From Ornithomonoglobus_A sp034090805 (lineage in GTDB: Bacteria > Bacillota > Clostridia > UBA1381): 9,794 nt of DNA. The stretch's first letter is position 1, and each line of letters begins with the position of its first letter. A model generated the notes under the pieces. That model saw only the letters and a list, made by a program, of their open reading frames with translations, was not told the origin of the DNA and made no database searches. A program made the position numbers and the translations under genes. The stretch covers positions 1 through 9,794 of the forward strand of contig JAXDRV010000077.1 of NCBI GenBank assembly GCA_034090805.1, written 5' to 3'. This document shows positions 6,473-9,794 of this stretch, in pieces.

Positions 6473-9028
6473 ATGAAGAAGCTTACAAGTATGTTATTAT
6501 CACTGGTAATTGTATGGCAGGTATTTGCTGTACCGACATTTGCGGATAATAATGAAACAACTGAATATTGGAGCACTATGGAGAGCTTTGGAGTTGTTGA
6601 TCCGGAGCAGAACAGAAACAGCACATTTACAGTCGCAGATATGTCTAAGATGATATATAACCTTCTTAATATTGCCGATGATTCCGTTCCTGAAGCGACA
6701 CATCAGATTTATACCGATGTTGACAGATGGCATTGGGCGGCAGGCTACATAGAATGGCTTTATAATAACAGAGTTTATACCGGAGACGGAAGCGGAGTGT
6801 TTGAGCCTGATAGACCGGCAATGCTTTCGGATGTATGTACGGTTGCATTAAATCTTCTTGGATATACAGAATTCATGAAGAATATCAATGATGATACCGA
6901 AGCTGTCCAAAAGGCAGCACAAATCAAATTGCTTTCTTCAAAGGTAAACAAAACAGACCATGAAGTTACATATGATGAATTTGCGTCAATCTGTTATGAA
7001 TTGCTTTTTACTGAGGTGATGGAGCAGGTGCTTAGTGCAGATAAAACATCGTATGAACGTGGGGGAGAATTTATAACAGAAGTCTTAAATATTAATTATA
7101 ATAAAGGTGTTATATTGGGTGCAAACGGATATTCATTGGACAGTAATTACTGTGATGTCAATAAAGTAATTATTGACGGACACGGATATGATACTCTTTT
7201 TGGTTCAGACTATACCAATTATATAGGGTATCGTGTGAAATATTATTATGATTCTGAAGAGGATTTGCTGATAGCCGCTATTCCGTTTAAAAACGAAGAA
7301 ATTACCATTAAATCCGAAAACATTATAAGCTATCAAAACAACACATACACTTTTGAAGAAAACGGACGTAGAAAGACAAAGAAATGTGAAGATGTTTTAC
7401 TTTTATTTAACGGTAAGATTACCACAAATCGAAATGCCTTTACGCCAAAGTATGGGCAGGTTCGTCTTATAGATAATGACAGCGACGGAAGATTTGAATG
7501 CGTTATTTCGGAAGATGCTGTAAATCTTATCTTGGAAAAAATTGTTGACGGAATTATATACGGAAAGAATACTGATGTTAATGGAAAGAAGTATACCGTT
7601 GATACAACCGTATTAGAAACAGTTAAATTTGTAGGAAACACTGTTCCTGTAGAAGAATTAAAGGAAGATACAGTTATATCCATGGTCATCAGTGAAGATG
7701 GTAAGTGCGGGATATTTTATGTTTCAGAAGAAAAAAATGCCGGAATTTTAGATAGCTTTAATAATGAAAAAATTGTTGTTGATAGTATAGAATATACAAA
7801 AGCAGATAGTATGTATAACCCGAATGCCATAACATCATCGGGAAGCAATGTAGAAATAGGCATTGACGTTTATGGTTGTATTGCATACATTGTTGGTACG
7901 GATAAAAATGAATATCTATTTGGTTATCTTATGTATGTTGCCGAAGATGAACCGGGAGAAAAGCTTATATTGAAGATATTGACAGGCGACGGCGAAATTT
8001 TAAAGTTATATACATCGGATAAGCTAATTATTGATGGGGCAAGAATGCGAACGCTTGATGATGCAAAAAACAGCTTGACGGTAGATGAGGTTATAAGGTA
8101 TCGTATTTTCAATGGAGAAATAAGAGCTATAGATACTGCATCAAGAAACTCAGGATTTTCAGACTTCACGATTGGCTCAAATTCGGATTCGTTGACGATG
8201 ATTGCCAAGGGAGAAAATATGCTGTATAAATCATCGCCGCAAATATTTAAGTATTACGGAACACCTATGGATGTACATGCAGAGTTTGCTGTCAATGATG
8301 ATACAAAAGTATTTTTTGTTCCCACTGTAGCAGAGTACCGAAGTGATAATGATTACTATGTAGGAGATAAATCATTATTGCAAAACGACTTAATCGCAGA
8401 AGTGCAGGCGTATGTCACAAGCGGTGATAAGTTGTTTGCCGAGGCGGTTGTTGTTAAGTATTCTACACAGGTAAGCCTTGATACCAGCTTCACTATCGTG
8501 GATAAAATTTTAACAGCAGTTAATAGTGATAATGAAATAGTGGGACAAATTTGCGGGTTAAGCAATGGTAATAAAATTGAAGTTTTTGTGCCGGATCAGT
8601 CTTTGCTCGCTGATCTTGACAAAGGCAGTATAATACGTTATCAGGCAAATAAAGCCGGAGAAGCAAAAGCAATCAGTAATATTTACAGCCGTAATGGAAG
8701 CGGTTTAGTGAATACAAGTCCGACTCACTCTTGGACTGCAGGTACGGGTGTAAATGCAAATGTAAGAGTAGTGGTAGGGTATGTAAAGGAAATAAGCGGC
8801 ACTGTTGCCAGGTTTGCGTTTAAAGACAATGCATCTGACGATGAATTATTCAACTTGAAAAATTGCAATATTTATGTGTACGATGAGTCAAGCAAACTGC
8901 GTCTCAGAAACGGAACTATTGATGATTTGTATGATTATGCGCATTATGGTTCGGAATGTGATGAGGTCATTATTTGTACCAGAGCTGTTGCGGTAAGTGA
9001 TGTATTTTTGATAAGAAATAGAAAATAA
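6473..9028 (+). CDS. S-layer-like exported protein with N-terminal degenerate SLH triplet and long beta-rich repeat region
   Basis: Residues 1-24 are a signal peptide (cleavage near TFA|DN). Three SLH-like repeats follow at about 34-67 (shortened), 80-131 ('YTDVDRWHWAAGYIEWL', 'GVFEPDRPAM') and 132-183. None keeps the TRAE motif; the equivalents are 'TVADMS', 'MLSDVC' and 'TYDEFA'. Residues about 200-851 have no recognisable catalytic site and look like serial small beta modules. Several begin with a Gly-Val/Ile-Ile/Leu or Gly-Tyr-Val/Leu strand followed by a Val/Ile-Asp-Gly turn ('GVILGANGYSLD' 212, 'GIIYGKNTDVNG' 360, 'AGILDSFNNEKIVVD' 423, 'LFGYLMYVAEDEPG' 482, 'VVVGYVKEISGTVARF' 766). N-terminal SLH domains followed by a long beta body match the layout of S-layer and outer-surface structural proteins. 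The gene lies 3 bases after the other SLH gene and directly before the terminator, so it is the last gene of the unit. Substrate-binding functions cannot be excluded. Confidence 0.85.
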   Translation: MKKLTSMLLSLVIVWQVFAVPTFADNNETTEYWSTMESFGVVDPEQNRNSTFTVADMSKMIYNLLNIADDSVPEATHQIYTDVDRWHWAAGYIEWLYNNRVYTGDGSGVFEPDRPAMLSDVCTVALNLLGYTEFMKNINDDTEAVQKAAQIKLLSSKVNKTDHEVTYDEFASICYELLFTEVMEQVLSADKTSYERGGEFITEVLNINYNKGVILGANGYSLDSNYCDVNKVIIDGHGYDTLFGSDYTNYIGYRVKYYYDSEEDLLIAAIPFKNEEITIKSENIISYQNNTYTFEENGRRKTKKCEDVLLLFNGKITTNRNAFTPKYGQVRLIDNDSDGRFECVISEDAVNLILEKIVDGIIYGKNTDVNGKKYTVDTTVLETVKFVGNTVPVEELKEDTVISMVISEDGKCGIFYVSEEKNAGILDSFNNEKIVVDSIEYTKADSMYNPNAITSSGSNVEIGIDVYGCIAYIVGTDKNEYLFGYLMYVAEDEPGEKLILKILTGDGEILKLYTSDKLIIDGARMRTLDDAKNSLTVDEVIRYRIFNGEIRAIDTASRNSGFSDFTIGSNSDSLTMIAKGENMLYKSSPQIFKYYGTPMDVHAEFAVNDDTKVFFVPTVAEYRSDNDYYVGDKSLLQNDLIAEVQAYVTSGDKLFAEAVVVKYSTQVSLDTSFTIVDKILTAVNSDNEIVGQICGLSNGNKIEVFVPDQSLLADLDKGSIIRYQANKAGEAKAISNIYSRNGSGLVNTSPTHSWTAGTGVNANVRVVVGYVKEISGTVARFAFKDNASDDELFNLKNCNIYVYDESSKLRLRNGTIDDLYDYAHYGSECDEVIICTRAVAVSDVFLIRNRK

Positions 9029-9034
9029 AATCTC

Positions 9035-9078
9035 ACCGGCATTTGAACGGCACAATATACAGGAGTTCAAATGCCGGT
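9035..9078 (+). terminator. Perfect 14-bp hairpin terminator closing the SLH operon, possibly bidirectional
   Basis: ACCGGCATTTGAAC (9035-9048) pairs exactly with GTTCAAATGCCGGT (9065-9078) around a 16-base loop, starting 6 bases after the TAA of the S-layer-like gene. The downstream flank 'AATATTTT' is only a weak T-tract. On the opposite strand the stem is followed by 'GAGATTTTATTTT', so it could also stop transcription coming leftward. Confidence 0.8.
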
Positions 9079-9107
9079 AATATTTTAAAGAAAGATGTGA
9101 TTATATT

Positions 9108-9250
9108 ATGAAAATATTATTTATAGGAACCGGAGCGGCAGACTGGGTTTTAAAGGATCGAAAGGGAAATGAATTTTTTAGAAGGCTTACAGCTGTAAAA
9201 ATCAACAATAATTGAATGATTGATTGCTCGGCGGATACCGTAGATTATCG
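9108..9250 (+). pseudogene. N-terminal remnant of a metallo-beta-lactamase-fold hydrolase
   Basis: The ATG at 9108 begins 'MKILFIGTGAADW', followed by a Glu-Phe-Phe-Arg-Arg stretch ('NEFFRRLTAV'). This is the start characteristic of a clostridial family of MBL-fold metal-dependent hydrolases. An in-frame TGA at 9213-9215 stops it after 35 residues. The same frame then continues with the next expected family strand, 'MIDCSADTVDY', up to about 9248, after which the similarity ends and a TAA follows at 9270-9272. The metal-binding HxHxDH motif and everything after it are gone. The upstream ribosome binding site is weak (AAAGAAAG). It could still be translated as a 35-residue peptide, but decay after an internal deletion fits better. 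Confidence 0.65.
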
Positions 9251-9454
9251 GAGTGCAGCGCAGAGCAAATAACATATTCCGTAAAAAACACTTCAAGCGA
9301 TACCGTTAAGATAGACCACATAAGCAGCGGTTGATTTGACTGAACCCCGACCGTCATGGACACAAAGTATAGTTTTGAAAACGGCGGTTTTGAGGTGATA
9401 CTCCCTGACAAATATGCGGCAAGACTGTTTTTAATCAAGAAAGTGAGGAAATAA
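9251..9454 (+). pseudogene. C-terminal remnant of a probable carbohydrate-active enzyme, with two internal TGA codons
   Basis: In the frame starting at 9251 the translation is 'ITYSVKNTSSDTVKIDHISSG', TGA (9332-9334), FD, TGA (9341-9343), then 'TPTVMDTKYSFENGGFEVIL', 'PDKYAARLFLIKKVRK' and TAA at 9452-9454. The first piece resembles a beta-sandwich strand pair seen in accessory domains of glycosidases. The last piece looks like a C-terminal beta domain of such enzymes (Gly-Gly-Phe-Glu-Val, Pro, Ala-Arg-Leu-Phe). The frame differs from that of the preceding MBL remnant, so the two are unlikely to be one protein. Family assignment is by appearance only. No start codon or ribosome binding site precedes it. 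Confidence 0.5.
9445..9449 (+). promoter_or_regulatory. Ribosome binding site of the GH106-like gene at 9461
   Basis: GAGGA ends 11 bases before the ATG, within the last codons of the preceding remnant. It supports the ATG at 9461 as the start. No convincing -35/-10 pair was seen in 9079-9460, so the promoter of this gene is not located. Confidence 0.5.
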
Positions 9455-9460
9455 CGACAG

Positions 9461-9794
9461 ATGAACAATAATGCAGATATGATGGATTGTAAGCAAATAC
9501 CTAAAAAATATCGTCCTATTCCGTTTTGGAGCTGGAATGAGAAATTGCAAACAGATGAAACTGCCAAGCAAATTCGTATGATGAATGATGCGGGTATAGG
9601 CGGATTTTTCATGCACGCAAGAGGCGGTTTACAGACAGAGTATATGGGCGAGGAATGGTTTGAAAATGTTGATGCGGCGATAAATGCTGCTCATGACTGT
9701 GGTATGGGTGCATGGGCATATGATGAAAACGGATGGCCGAGCGGCTTTGGCAACGGAGCCGTAAACGGTATGGGCGTAGAATATCAGCAAAAAT
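9461..9794 (+). CDS. GH106-like glycoside hydrolase (alpha-L-rhamnosidase-related), N-terminal part only
   Basis: The frame is open from the ATG at 9461 to the window end (111 codons). Family-typical motifs are 'YRPIPFWSWNEKL' (about 18-30), 'MMNDAGIGGFFMHARGGLQT' (about 40-59), a Glu-Trp-Phe block, then 'GMGAWAYDENGWPSGF'. Together these mark the first strands of the TIM barrel of the large GH106-related hydrolases of Firmicutes, which as a group include alpha-L-rhamnosidases and are typically around 1000 residues. The catalytic residues lie further on and are not in view. No signal peptide is present (start 'MNNNADMMDCKQIPKK'), so a cytoplasmic enzyme acting on imported oligosaccharides is likely. 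That is inference. The rhamnosidase activity itself is a family expectation; members of related groups may have other specificities. Confidence 0.8.
   Translation, partial: MNNNADMMDCKQIPKKYRPIPFWSWNEKLQTDETAKQIRMMNDAGIGGFFMHARGGLQTEYMGEEWFENVDAAINAAHDCGMGAWAYDENGWPSGFGNGAVNGMGVEYQQK

Noticed and set aside
9108..9215. An intact 35-residue small protein
   Set aside because: The sequence is recognisable as the truncated start of a much larger hydrolase and the family-like sequence resumes directly after the stop.
9331..9373. TTGACT (9336) and TATAGT (9368) as a promoter for the GH106-like gene
   Set aside because: The spacer would be 26 bases, far from the usual 16-18, so it is likely chance.
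9202..9612. Minus-strand open frame of 136 codons over the remnant zone and the GH106-like start
   Set aside because: It overlaps the conserved start of the GH106-like gene on the other strand and shows no family motif. The low stop density is a by-product of plus-strand coding sequence.
1..9794. CRISPR array, tRNA, rRNA, IS element or phage attachment site
   Set aside because: No regularly spaced direct repeats, cloverleaf, transposase motif or terminal inverted repeat was seen on either strand by reading.

Overview
The window looks like part of the chromosome of a moderately AT-rich, Gram-positive, plant-polysaccharide-degrading Clostridia-type anaerobe. The evidence is AGGAGG-type ribosome binding sites, TAA-dominated stops, short monoderm signal peptides, S-layer homology (SLH) wall anchors, and large multidomain secreted proteins with carbohydrate-binding-like beta-sandwich modules. 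The style resembles pectin/hemicellulose specialists that display enzymes through SLH domains. No taxon can be fixed from this sequence alone.

Layout, all on the plus strand. (1) 1-1617: 3' part of a large secreted protein with carbohydrate-binding-like modules, a BIG2-type Ig domain and a C-terminal beta domain; it is cut by the window edge. (2) 1623-4778: a secreted 1051-residue candidate glycoside hydrolase, with an N-terminal CBM-like domain, a clan-A-like TIM barrel with paired Glu candidates E382 and E489, and C-terminal binding and Ig-like domains. (3) 4799-6469: an exported protein with an Ig-like N-terminus, a region of unknown function, an 11-glycine hinge and three good C-terminal SLH repeats. 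(4) 6473-9028: an exported 851-residue protein with three degenerate N-terminal SLH repeats followed by about 650 residues of beta-rich repeat-like sequence, resembling an S-layer structural protein. Gaps of 5, 20 and 3 bases, with ribosome binding sites placed inside the preceding genes in two cases, point to one transcription unit. It is closed by a perfect 14-bp hairpin at 9035-9078.

(5) 9108-9454 is a decayed zone. It holds the N-terminus of a metallo-beta-lactamase-fold hydrolase interrupted by a TGA, joined out of phase to a C-terminal piece of what looks like a carbohydrate-active enzyme, itself broken by two TGA codons. (6) 9461-9794 is the intact start of a GH106-like (alpha-L-rhamnosidase-related) enzyme that runs out of the window.

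The likely joint job is extracellular polysaccharide binding and cleavage. Genes 1 and 2 would bind and cut substrate and genes 3 and 4 would provide cell-surface architecture. The GH106-like enzyme lacks a visible signal peptide and may act on the liberated rhamnose-containing oligosaccharides inside the cell. The substrate (for example rhamnogalacturonan) is inference from the GH106-like neighbour, not proven by the sequence.
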